Source: Verrucomicrobiota bacterium
GTDB taxonomy: Bacteria > Verrucomicrobiota > Verrucomicrobiia > Verrucomicrobiales > Verrucomicrobiaceae
Assembly (NCBI GenBank): GCA_017301975.1
Contig: JAFLEI010000042.1
Span: 1-51,908, forward strand
Direction of reading: 5' to 3'
Length of the DNA stretch: 51,908 nucleotides
The translations under genes and the position numbers were made by a program. The notes below the pieces were generated by a model. That model saw nothing but the letters and a program-made list of their open reading frames with translations. It ran no database searches and had not been told where the DNA came from. The stretch's first letter is position 1; every line of letters begins with the position of its first letter. Positions 45,132-51,908 of this stretch are shown in pieces.

Positions 45132-46562
45132 TCACGCGCAGTCGATGGAACGGCGCTTGTAGAGGAACTCGAACATGTTGCCTTCGTGCGGCTGGTCCCA
45201 GCTGATCTTCATCGTGCTGATCGGCCCGATGTTGAGGCGGTCGATGTCGCCGCATTCGAGCAGATCGTTGATGAAGGCGGGGTCCTGGGTGATGGCGGTG
45301 ACGATGAGGGAGTAGCCGATGCGGCCGAGCACTTCACCCTGCGGCACTTCCAGCACGCTGGCGTACGGGCAGAGGAATTCGCGATTGGCGAGCGGGTGTT
45401 TATTGTCTGAGCACCAGATGATGCTGGGGCGCAGGAAGGTGCCGCCCTGGAACTCCACTTTGCGCGGGCCTTCGCGGAATTTCGCGGTCATGTCCTCCGC
45501 GCCGGGAGTCTGCAGATCGTGATCGATGGCGCTGTCGATGTAGTCGGCCATCTTCACGTTCGCAAAGCCTGCCAGGCGTGCGTTTTCGTCCTCAGGCGTG
45601 GTCGGTCCCACGGGGCCGAGGCGTTCAGCGAGAGCGGTGGCGATTTCCTTGCCATACTTCGGCACGATCACGGCCGAGGCATTGATGCAGGAACGGCCGC
45701 CGTTGTCGCTGATGGAGGCCACCATGACGTCCAGGTAGTCCTTCCAGTTTTCAATCTTGTCTTCGCCGATGATGATCTTGCTCCAGCCCGGGCCATGCAC
45801 CTGCACGGAGGGATTGCCCTCATACATCTTTGCCATGGCCACATCGCCAAAGACGAGGTTGCGGCCGCTGAGCTTCACCACTTCACCGCTGCCTTCGTGG
45901 TCGGTCGGGTAGAAGCCAAAGGCCTCCGCTGGTGCGCCTGCAGCAATGAAAGCCTGGATGAGACGATAGGGGGTCCATGGCTCCTCACGGCCCGGCTTGA
46001 TGACCACCGGAATTTTGAGCGCGATGGCAGGCAGCCAGAGGGAATTCACCGCAGGGGAGTTGCTCGGCATCACGAGACCCAGGGACTTGGTGGTGGGGAA
46101 GTAGGAAACAGGGCAGCCAGACTGCGTGCCAAAGCCACGGTCAATGACGCTGAGATCCAGGCCACGAGTGAGGCCGTTGAGGATCATCTTCATGTTCGTC
46201 AGGGCAAAGTGCAGCTTGGCCATGTTGCGCTTCACCATGACGTGCGGCAGGCCGCTGGTGCGGGAAAGGGTGGCGATGTATTCTTCCGGTGTCTGCGTGT
46301 GGCCCTTGTCTCCCAGAGGCAGGGTGCCATTGAGGAAAAGTTCGCCAGCTTTCGCGGTGATTTCGATGAGTTGCTCCACCGTGAACTTCTTCAGTGCGGC
46401 GCGGGCTTCGCCGATCTTCGCCAGATCTTTGCGCACGATGCCGGCATTCACCTGGCTGATTTCGGCGCAGACTTCGCCGGTTTTGTGGTCTTTGACCTGA
46501 GCCTTGTCGAGCGACTCATAGGGGCGGCCTTTGCGGAGAGCAGGAAGATGGGGGATGGACAT
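45132..46562 (-). CDS. Aldehyde dehydrogenase family protein
   Basis: A 476-aa product. The catalytic cysteine is in NGGRSCINASAV (about residue 292), and GLVMPSNSPAVNSLWLPAIAL, then PVVIKPGREEPWTP is the NAD-binding region. The usual Glu general base motif ELGGK is not seen, so it may be a CoA-acylating or otherwise divergent member. Upstream of the zinc-ribbon and iron alcohol dehydrogenase genes in one operon. Confidence 0.9.
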   Translation of the reverse strand: MSIPHLPALRKGRPYESLDKAQVKDHKTGEVCAEISQVNAGIVRKDLAKIGEARAALKKFTVEQLIEITAKAGELFLNGTLPLGDKGHTQTPEEYIATLSRTSGLPHVMVKRNMAKLHFALTNMKMILNGLTRGLDLSVIDRGFGTQSGCPVSYFPTTKSLGLVMPSNSPAVNSLWLPAIALKIPVVIKPGREEPWTPYRLIQAFIAAGAPAEAFGFYPTDHEGSGEVVKLSGRNLVFGDVAMAKMYEGNPSVQVHGPGWSKIIIGEDKIENWKDYLDVMVASISDNGGRSCINASAVIVPKYGKEIATALAERLGPVGPTTPEDENARLAGFANVKMADYIDSAIDHDLQTPGAEDMTAKFREGPRKVEFQGGTFLRPSIIWCSDNKHPLANREFLCPYASVLEVPQGEVLGRIGYSLIVTAITQDPAFINDLLECGDIDRLNIGPISTMKISWDQPHEGNMFEFLYKRRSIDCA

Positions 46563-46620
46563 TGGCGGGTTGGTTTTGAGGAGGTGTGAGGGTTACGAGC
46601 ACCATTCACGCTGGGCAATG

Positions 46621-46644
46621 AAAAAAACTGGCCTGCATGGCCAA
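46621..46644 (-). terminator. Rho-independent terminator after LpxL-like gene
   Basis: On the minus strand TGGCC-ATGCA-GGCCA is followed by seven T. It lies 17 bp after the acyltransferase stop and before the aldehyde dehydrogenase start, so the two transcripts are separate. Confidence 0.7.
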
Positions 46645-46659
46645 GTCTTTCAGAGACAT

Positions 46660-47643
46660 TCACCCCGCCTTCTGCGGCGGGCGGAGCGCTTCGGGAATCA
46701 TCTGAATGAGGGCATCGCTGAGATTGGAATAGAAGGGGTAGTCCGGGTGTTGCACGCCGTGTTCCCCCACCGGCCGGTAGCGCCACTGCTTGTACATCCA
46801 CAGCCAGCATTCGGGATGTTTGCGGATCTCCGCCTCAAAGAGGTCCCAGATGCGCTGCGTTACCTCACGCACATCATCCTCAGGCTTGGGAGCGATGGCT
46901 TCAAACAGATGCGCCTCATAGCGGCCGTCGTCCAGCGGACGGCATACGCCGGTGATGATGGAAAGTCCGAGCCGCTGGGCCAGCACCACATGCAGCGTCG
47001 GCACGGAGGTCCACATGCCGTAGCACTGGATCGCGGTCGCAGCCCTGCCGGGTTCGATGCTCAGGTCCGTGAGCAGCCCCGCATGGCCCTTGCGCTTGAG
47101 CGCCTTGATCAGCTTGATCATGGCATTGTCCTGAGAGATGAAGGTGTGGCCGGACTGCTCACGCAGTCTTCGGAAAAGGTGGGTGATGGCCGGGTTCTTG
47201 AAATCCTGCGCCACGACGGTGAAGGGAAAGCCGCGGAAGCCCCAGATCTGGCTGATGAGTTCGAAATTGCCGTAATGCGGCGTCACCCAAACGGCGCCAT
47301 TTTCACGTGCCCGCTCTTCGGTGGCGGAATCCGTGATGATGTCGAAATGCGGCTGCCAGTTGTCCGCCCGGAGCTGCGGAGACCAGAACAAGTCAACGAA
47401 GGTGCGTGCAAAGACCTGATAGGAGCCGCAGGCGATTTTTGCCCTTTGAGCCGGTGTGTACTGATCGCCAAAAGCGCAGCGCAGATTGTCCAGCGCCGTG
47501 GCACGGCCGCGTGCGTCCAGCCAGTAGGCCAGCCTGCCAAGGACGCGGGAGAGCACCATGAGCACATGGCGCGGCACGCGTGGGAGCAGCCAGACGGCCA
47601 GATCCAGCAGCATGATCTCAAGGGAATATCGGAGCTTCTTCAC
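46660..47643 (-). CDS. Lipid A/lysophospholipid acyltransferase (LpxL/HtrB family)
   Basis: A 327-aa product; the GTG at 47643 starts a typical VKKLRYSLEIMLLDLAVWLLP N-terminus, while the upstream extension looks spurious. VTPHYGNFELISQIWG bears the catalytic His and Glu (H-x4-E), PFTVVAQDFKNPAITHLFRRLR and LLTDLSIEPGRAATAIQCYG are further family regions. It transfers a secondary acyl chain to lipid A in the inner membrane, consistent with a diderm envelope. Confidence 0.88.
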   Translation of the reverse strand: MKKLRYSLEIMLLDLAVWLLPRVPRHVLMVLSRVLGRLAYWLDARGRATALDNLRCAFGDQYTPAQRAKIACGSYQVFARTFVDLFWSPQLRADNWQPHFDIITDSATEERARENGAVWVTPHYGNFELISQIWGFRGFPFTVVAQDFKNPAITHLFRRLREQSGHTFISQDNAMIKLIKALKRKGHAGLLTDLSIEPGRAATAIQCYGMWTSVPTLHVVLAQRLGLSIITGVCRPLDDGRYEAHLFEAIAPKPEDDVREVTQRIWDLFEAEIRKHPECWLWMYKQWRYRPVGEHGVQHPDYPFYSNLSDALIQMIPEALRPPQKAG

Positions 47644-47819
47644 AAATGATAAGAGGGGGCGGTTCGTGTTACGACGGCACGCGGCTGCGATCAACCACAA
47701 TAGCCATTGTCATGGCGGCGACCACATGCCTCATTCAACCAGGCGGGCTGCCTCGAAGAAATATCGAAGCGGCTTCACGTGGCGTTTGGTGTTTGCATAA
47801 ATTCGCGTTACGATGGCCC

Positions 47820-48821
47820 ATGCCAGTCACCAACCTGAACAACATTCTCAAGCGACTCCTCAAGCAGCCCACCGCCCCGTTTCATGAATATCATGTCCGT
47901 GCGGAGATCGAGGCTTTGCTCAAAGACTGTCCTCATGTGAAGTTGAAGCACGACAAGTTCGGCAACCTGCTGGCCACCTACAAGAACGGCAAGGCCAAGA
48001 GCAAGCCCACCTGGGTGCTCGGTGCGCACATGGACCATCCCGCATTCATCAAGCCCCCCGGCAGCACCAAGCGTGATGAGTGGGATTTCCTCGGCGGCGT
48101 CGGCCAGATGGAAGTGGACGCCGGTGTGAAGCGCGGCCTGCGCAAAGCCAAGGGGCAGATCGCCACGTGGAATTTTCCGGTGAACATCACCAACACCCGC
48201 ATTGAAGCCACCGCCTGTGACGACATCATCGGCTGCGCGGCCATCGTGATGACCTTCCTTGATCTTGCCCGCTTGAACATCCAGACCACCGTGCATGCGG
48301 CCTTCACCCGTGCGGAAGAAGTGGGCTGGCTCGGTGCCTGGCACCTCGCGCAAAACTGGCCCTTCGGTGCCGACAGCGTTTTCCTCTCCCTGGAAACCAG
48401 CCGCCCCGTCAATGGTTCCGTCATGGGCGGCGGTCCCATCCTCCGCGTCGGAGACCGTGTTTCCATTTTCGACAGCGAGGCCATGGCCGTGCTGATGACC
48501 ACCGCCAAAGAGCAGGGCATCCGCGTGCAGCGCTGCCTGCTGGATGCCGGGGCCTGCGAAGCCACCGCCACCCAGGCCGCAGGTGTCCGCAGCGCGGGCA
48601 TCTCCATTCCGCTGGGCAACTACCACAATCTCAACGACGCCCGCCAGATCGTCCCCGAGTACGTCATGATGGACGACTTGAAATCCCTCATCGACCTCCT
48701 CAAGGCCCTCGTCGCCACCAAGCACGACGGCATCGGCGAACGCACCATCCGCGAACGCGTGGAACTGCGCATGCAGGAGCACGCGGAGCACCTCAAGGCC
48801 GGAACGAAGCTGTTCAAGTAA
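47820..48821 (+). CDS. M42-family glutamyl aminopeptidase-like
   Basis: A 333-aa protein, start at the ATG 47820. Metal ligands are at LGAHMDHPAF (His, Asp), ACDDIIGCAAI (bridging Asp) and TRAEEVGWLGA (catalytic Glu and Glu ligand); SIPLGNYHNLND carries the last His. It cleaves N-terminal residues from peptides in the cytoplasm. It reads away from the LpxL-like gene. Confidence 0.9.
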   Translation: MPVTNLNNILKRLLKQPTAPFHEYHVRAEIEALLKDCPHVKLKHDKFGNLLATYKNGKAKSKPTWVLGAHMDHPAFIKPPGSTKRDEWDFLGGVGQMEVDAGVKRGLRKAKGQIATWNFPVNITNTRIEATACDDIIGCAAIVMTFLDLARLNIQTTVHAAFTRAEEVGWLGAWHLAQNWPFGADSVFLSLETSRPVNGSVMGGGPILRVGDRVSIFDSEAMAVLMTTAKEQGIRVQRCLLDAGACEATATQAAGVRSAGISIPLGNYHNLNDARQIVPEYVMMDDLKSLIDLLKALVATKHDGIGERTIRERVELRMQEHAEHLKAGTKLFK

Positions 48822-48898
48822 CCGCCTTCCCGCGCCCAGCGCTGGAATCAGGTTAAGCCGCGCCGCCACACCTGTGCCCATCGGCCCAGGCCTGCCTG

Positions 48899-49180
48899 TC
48901 AGGGTTTGACTTTGGGCGGGACGTAGGTGTTGCCATCATACGTGCCGCCGACCATTTCCTGCACCGACTTGAGCTGGTCGTTCATGGAGTTGTTCAAAGA
49001 CTCGCCGCTGACTTTGGAGGCATCGAGGGCGCGGCTGGGCAGGGAGGTGACTTCCTCTTCGGGAGGGGCGGGTGCAGGCTTGGGAGCTGGCGCGAGGGTT
49101 TCTCTGAGCAGCCAGACACCGCCGCCGAGGGCCAGCAAAATGAGGAAAAACGAGGTGCTGGAAGAGGAGGAATCGCTCAC
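48899..49180 (-). CDS. Small single-TM protein, unknown
   Basis: A 93-aa product with a Ser-rich start (MSDSSSSSTS), one hydrophobic segment (FFLILLALGGGVWLL) and a Pro-rich stretch, followed by a polar tail ending YDGNTYVPPKVKP. It lies back-to-back with the ECF sigma gene and may share its control region. Function unknown. Confidence 0.6.
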   Translation of the reverse strand: MSDSSSSSTSFFLILLALGGGVWLLRETLAPAPKPAPAPPEEEVTSLPSRALDASKVSGESLNNSMNDQLKSVQEMVGGTYDGNTYVPPKVKP

Positions 49181-49289
49181 GATACGGCTTTCAACGCCGG
49201 ACTTGGGCCAAGATTGCGGTTTCCAAGGCGAAAAATGGCGTCAAATTCCCGCCCGGCCTAATTTTCTCCAGTGCCTGCTCGTTCCCCAC

Positions 49290-49853
49290 ATGAACTCTCG
49301 CATGCCCGACCCACACGTACAGGATGAAGCCGCCGTGCTGGTCAGGCGGGCGTTGGACCAGCATGAAAGCACGCTCATTGCCTACACAGCCAGCATCCTC
49401 GGTGGAGACATCGAGCGTGCGCGTGATGTCGTGCAGGACTCGATGCTGCGGCTCTACCTCTCGGAGCCGGACAAGGTGCGTGAAAATCTCAAGTCCTGGC
49501 TGTTCACCGTCTGCCGGAACAGGGCCTTCGACATCCTGCGCAAGGAGCAGCGCCTGGACCTCGGCAATGACGAGGTCATTGATGCCGCGACCGATCAGGA
49601 GCCGGATCCTTCCCAAAGCGCCGGGATGCACGAGCTCTATGAGCACATCTGGAGCTGCGTGGACCGCCTGCGGCCCAATCAGCGCGAGGTCGTGCGGCTC
49701 AAATTTCAGCATGACTGCTCGTATCAGGAAATCGCTGGCATCACCGGCCTCAGTGTCGGCAACGTTGGCTTCATCATGCATCACGCCATCAAGAAACTCC
49801 GCGAACTGATGAGCACGGACATCAGCGAGGAATACACCCCCACCCACTCATGA
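49290..49853 (+). CDS. ECF-type sigma-70 factor
   Basis: A 187-aa product (ATG 49290; an ATG at 49302 is possible). Region 2 is YTASILGGDIERARDVVQDSMLRLYL with LKSWLFTVCRNRAFDILRK; region 4 is LRPNQREVVRLKFQHDCSYQEIAGITGLSVGNVGFIMHHAIKKLREL. Sigma-70 region 1 is absent, as in ECF factors. Its stop overlaps the start of the next gene (ATGA), pointing to an anti-sigma partner there. Confidence 0.93.
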   Translation: MNSRMPDPHVQDEAAVLVRRALDQHESTLIAYTASILGGDIERARDVVQDSMLRLYLSEPDKVRENLKSWLFTVCRNRAFDILRKEQRLDLGNDEVIDAATDQEPDPSQSAGMHELYEHIWSCVDRLRPNQREVVRLKFQHDCSYQEIAGITGLSVGNVGFIMHHAIKKLRELMSTDISEEYTPTHS

Positions 49854-51283
49854 ATCCCCAGGACAACCCCCACTTCACCGCCTACGCGCTCGGAGAACTC
49901 AGCGCCGAAGAAGCGCGCGCTTTGCATGAGGTGCTGGCCACGACCCCCTCCGCCGCGCACGAGCTCGAACAGATCGAGGCTGTCACCGACGCCTTGCGCC
50001 AGGGCGCGCCGATCCCGACCTCGCGCCTGACGCATGAGCAGCGCCATGCCGTGCTGCATCCGGCCAATCTTCCTCGGCGCATTCAACCGATGCAGCCGCG
50101 CCAGCCCGCCAAACGCACCCAGCAGGCATTCTGGCCGGTCATGGGCGCGATCTTGAAGGCGGCTGCCGTCGTTGCTCTCAGCGGCGCGGCGTTCCTCGCC
50201 GGATGGATGTACGGCCCCGAAGTGCATTCGGCGGCGCAAATGGCTGCCACACCTGACAAGGGCACCCAACCGTCCAAGACCACCCCAAAGCCCCAGACGG
50301 AGCCAAAGAAAACCACCTCGATCCCCTTGGTGGCGGAAAAGCCTGCACCCAAACAATCCCAGCCCGCAGCGCCCATTCCTGTGGCTCCGAAGCTGGCGGT
50401 CGAAGTCAAACCCGTCCCTGCGTCTGCCCCCGTGGTGAAGGAAGCGGTGGTGGTGGCCAATGCTGCCACGACCAAGGACAAGCCTGCCGCTCCTGTGGTG
50501 GCGTCTCCCAGCCTGGGCTTCACGCTCCCCGCCGGACACGGTACCTTTGTGAGCACGACCAAGGCGGCGACGGATCAGTTCAGCCTGCATCCCGGGCAGA
50601 TCAAGCCGCTGCCACCCAAGGCCAAGGGCCAGGCTTTTGCCTCCCCGCAGATCAAGCCGAACAAACCTGAACCCAAGCCGGAGCGTGCGGCGGATTTGTA
50701 CATTCACTCATGGAAGGCCGAGGTGGCAGCCTGCCCATGGAATCCAGCGAACCGCCTGCTGCGCCTTGTGATCCAACTGCCGGCAGACCAGGCAGCAGTG
50801 CTCGGTGGAGACGCCAGCTTTCCGCTTCAAGTCACCTTTGATCAGGCGAATGTGAAGCAGTACCGCATGCTGTGTGAGCGCCATCTGGCGGCCACCGAAC
50901 TGCGCAGCGCCGGAACGCATGTGCTTTGGTACGAATTTCAGCCCAATGGCAGCGGCGAGATTCCCCGGGACAGCAGTCGTCAGGTGGCCACCGTTGTGCT
51001 GCCTGGCGCCCGCTTCACCTCGCAGGCGGTGGGCCCCTTTGACAGCAGCAAGCTGCAGATCATGGATCGCGGATATTCACTGCAGAACGCCCGGGAAGAT
51101 TTTGTCTTTGAAACCTCCGTGGTGGGCTTTGGCCTTCTGCTGCGTGGCGCTGAGCAGCTTGGTGGGTTGAATCACGATCTCGTGCTCAGTCTTGCCAATC
51201 AATCCAAAGGTGCCGACCGCAACGGAGAGCGCGGACGTTTCATCCGCCTCGTGCAAGACGCCCGGCAAGCCGCCGGCCTGTAG
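49850..51283 (+). CDS. Membrane anti-sigma-like protein with YfbK-type C-terminus lacking VWA
   Basis: A 477-aa product. The N-terminus NPHFTAYALGELSAEEARALHEVL matches the anti-sigma/YfbK start. A single TM lies at about residues 100-121 (ILKAAAVVALSGAAFLAGWMYG). A Pro/Lys-rich linker follows (about 122-275). AEVAACPWNPANRLLRLVIQ (about 288-309) resembles the YfbK segment that normally leads into the VWA domain, but only a few residues later comes FPLQVTFDQANVKQYRMLCE and HVLWYEFQP, the DUF3520 region, ending with FETSVVGFGLLLRG and RGRFIRLVQDA. The VWA core with its MIDAS (DxSxS) is missing. It likely controls the overlapping ECF factor. Confidence 0.85.
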   Translation: MNPQDNPHFTAYALGELSAEEARALHEVLATTPSAAHELEQIEAVTDALRQGAPIPTSRLTHEQRHAVLHPANLPRRIQPMQPRQPAKRTQQAFWPVMGAILKAAAVVALSGAAFLAGWMYGPEVHSAAQMAATPDKGTQPSKTTPKPQTEPKKTTSIPLVAEKPAPKQSQPAAPIPVAPKLAVEVKPVPASAPVVKEAVVVANAATTKDKPAAPVVASPSLGFTLPAGHGTFVSTTKAATDQFSLHPGQIKPLPPKAKGQAFASPQIKPNKPEPKPERAADLYIHSWKAEVAACPWNPANRLLRLVIQLPADQAAVLGGDASFPLQVTFDQANVKQYRMLCERHLAATELRSAGTHVLWYEFQPNGSGEIPRDSSRQVATVVLPGARFTSQAVGPFDSSKLQIMDRGYSLQNAREDFVFETSVVGFGLLLRGAEQLGGLNHDLVLSLANQSKGADRNGERGRFIRLVQDARQAAGL

Positions 51284-51456
51284 GGGAGCGACTTCAACCG
51301 CGAAGTTCTGACGATTTCGGGTGTCTCGCGGTAGCCGTGCGCCGACCGCAGGGCGCGGGCCGCTTTGCAGGTGATACGAACCGCCATTGAAAACGGGTCT
51401 GTACTCCTTTCGTAGCAGAGGTTGTTCTCGGGCGGGAGAACGGCGCGGCGTCCAGG

Positions 51457-51642
51457 CCGTAGGTTGGGTTGTGTTTGGCGTCGGGCGCGTCTCATGCCCC
51501 TCGGCGCTCTCCGCCAAACCACCCGACCACCAGCGCGTTCGTACGCCATGTTGTTTGCCGCATGCTGATGGCCGGATCCGTTCTCCGCACCGCGTGCTTC
51601 GAAAGGGATGCACGGGCTGTCGCCACATTCGTCCCACGACCG
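51457..51642. repeat. Diverged single copy of the 165-bp repeat family
   Basis: GTTTGGCG (51473-51480) and CGCCAAAC (51512-51519) form the same hairpin as the units at the start of the window, followed by CCCGACCACCAG and GTACGCCATG in the same order. Similarity continues weakly to CCCACGACC at about 51640, the same terminal motif that ends the array at 571. It shows that the repeat family is dispersed and has common ends. Confidence 0.75.
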
Positions 51643-51763
51643 CCGTTGCCTGTCTTCTCGCGAAAAGTGAAACTTCCACACTCGTTTCTAAGGGCTCGTG
51701 GTATAAAAAAGCAGAAACTGCGTCAGGTGCTATAGCATTTTCCAAAACTGATTTCCGGAAAGC

Positions 51764-51804
51764 GAGCGTGGAGACGCTCGGCGGCGGCTTGAGGACAAGC
51801 CGCC
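51764..51804. repeat. Two adjacent strong hairpins
   Basis: GAGCGT-GGAG-ACGCTC (51764-51779) and GGCGGCTTG-AGGA-CAAGCCGCC (51783-51804) are perfect stems with 4-base loops, 3 bp apart. No U-tract follows. They look like a dispersed palindromic element, not a terminator. Confidence 0.65.
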
Positions 51805-51908
51805 CTGCTATGAGGGCTTCTGTCAAAGGTGAGTTGTTGTTTTCTTCGTGGTTTGTTTTCTTGAGGCTTCTGCGGCGAGTGGTTCGCCTCGTGGCGGGGG
51901 TGGATTGT

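Larger units (their letters stand above)
51284..51908. other. Non-coding end of the window
   Basis: No convincing gene. It holds the diverged repeat (51457-51642), an AT-richer stretch (51690-51755) and two adjacent hairpins (51764-51804). From 51805 the sequence is GT-rich; a promoter or gene may begin beyond the window. Confidence 0.6.

Overview
The window is a 51.9 kb piece of a GC-rich bacterial chromosome, most likely a verrucomicrobium close to Prosthecobacter/Verrucomicrobiaceae. This is inferred from gene content and was not searched. Pointers are a planctomycete-type cytochrome c plus formylglycine-generating-enzyme fusion, a secreted beta-helix/jelly-roll carbohydrate protein, an NPYAPP-type membrane protein, a PVFRxALxRW family protein, a BlaI/M56 pair with STN-like domains, and many outer-membrane or lipoprotein products that imply a diderm cell.

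Layout. 1-684 is non-coding and holds a 165-bp tandem repeat. 685-8418 is envelope and household genes, mostly on the minus strand: an outer-membrane barrel, endonuclease III, a 3D-domain lipoprotein, a thioredoxin-like protein, a CDP-alcohol phosphatidyltransferase, an MFS carrier, a DUF2490 protein and a truncated haemoglobin. 8574-13657 reads forward: an AspT/YidE-type transporter, a TPR protein and a BlaI repressor/M56 sensor peptidase pair with two operator palindromes. 13696-18768 holds surE and an enoyl reductase, a PIN toxin-antitoxin pair and a large secreted beta-helix protein. ileS (18937-21777) is followed by two small genes and then a frameshifted second copy of the ileS 3' end. 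22847-33390 is mixed: an unknown zinc-ribbon protein, a ROK kinase, a CYTH phosphatase, an ADP-ribosylglycohydrolase homologue, a dienelactone hydrolase, an MsbA-like ABC exporter, an RDD protein, pgi and a Dabb protein. 33375-36477 holds a HesA/MoeB-like protein, an apparently unassigned structured RNA, ispE, a YfiH-type oxidase and a MarR regulator. 36709-48821 holds an MFS carrier, the cytochrome/FGE fusion, a DUF1016 nuclease, dus, a YedK/HMCES protein, an iron alcohol dehydrogenase/zinc-ribbon/aldehyde dehydrogenase operon, an LpxL-type acyltransferase and an M42 aminopeptidase. 49290-51283 is an ECF sigma factor overlapping a membrane anti-sigma-like protein whose C-terminal half resembles YfbK with the VWA domain missing. 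51284-51908 is non-coding and carries a diverged copy of the 165-bp repeat plus strong hairpins.

The most notable items are: (1) a cloverleaf-like RNA at 34245-34424 whose wobble pairs are G.U only when read on the plus strand; (2) the sigma/VWA-less YfbK fusion pair; (3) the two-gene insert bounded by a duplicated ileS 3' end; (4) the ABAB-ordered 165-bp repeat array and its relative at the other end of the window; (5) an 80-bp inverted-repeat element in two intergenic gaps; (6) a BlaI operator that overlaps the start codon, suggesting a leaderless message, next to a BlaR-like protein with a duplicated STN-like sensor. No rRNA, convincing tRNA, CRISPR array, prophage or complete insertion sequence was seen.
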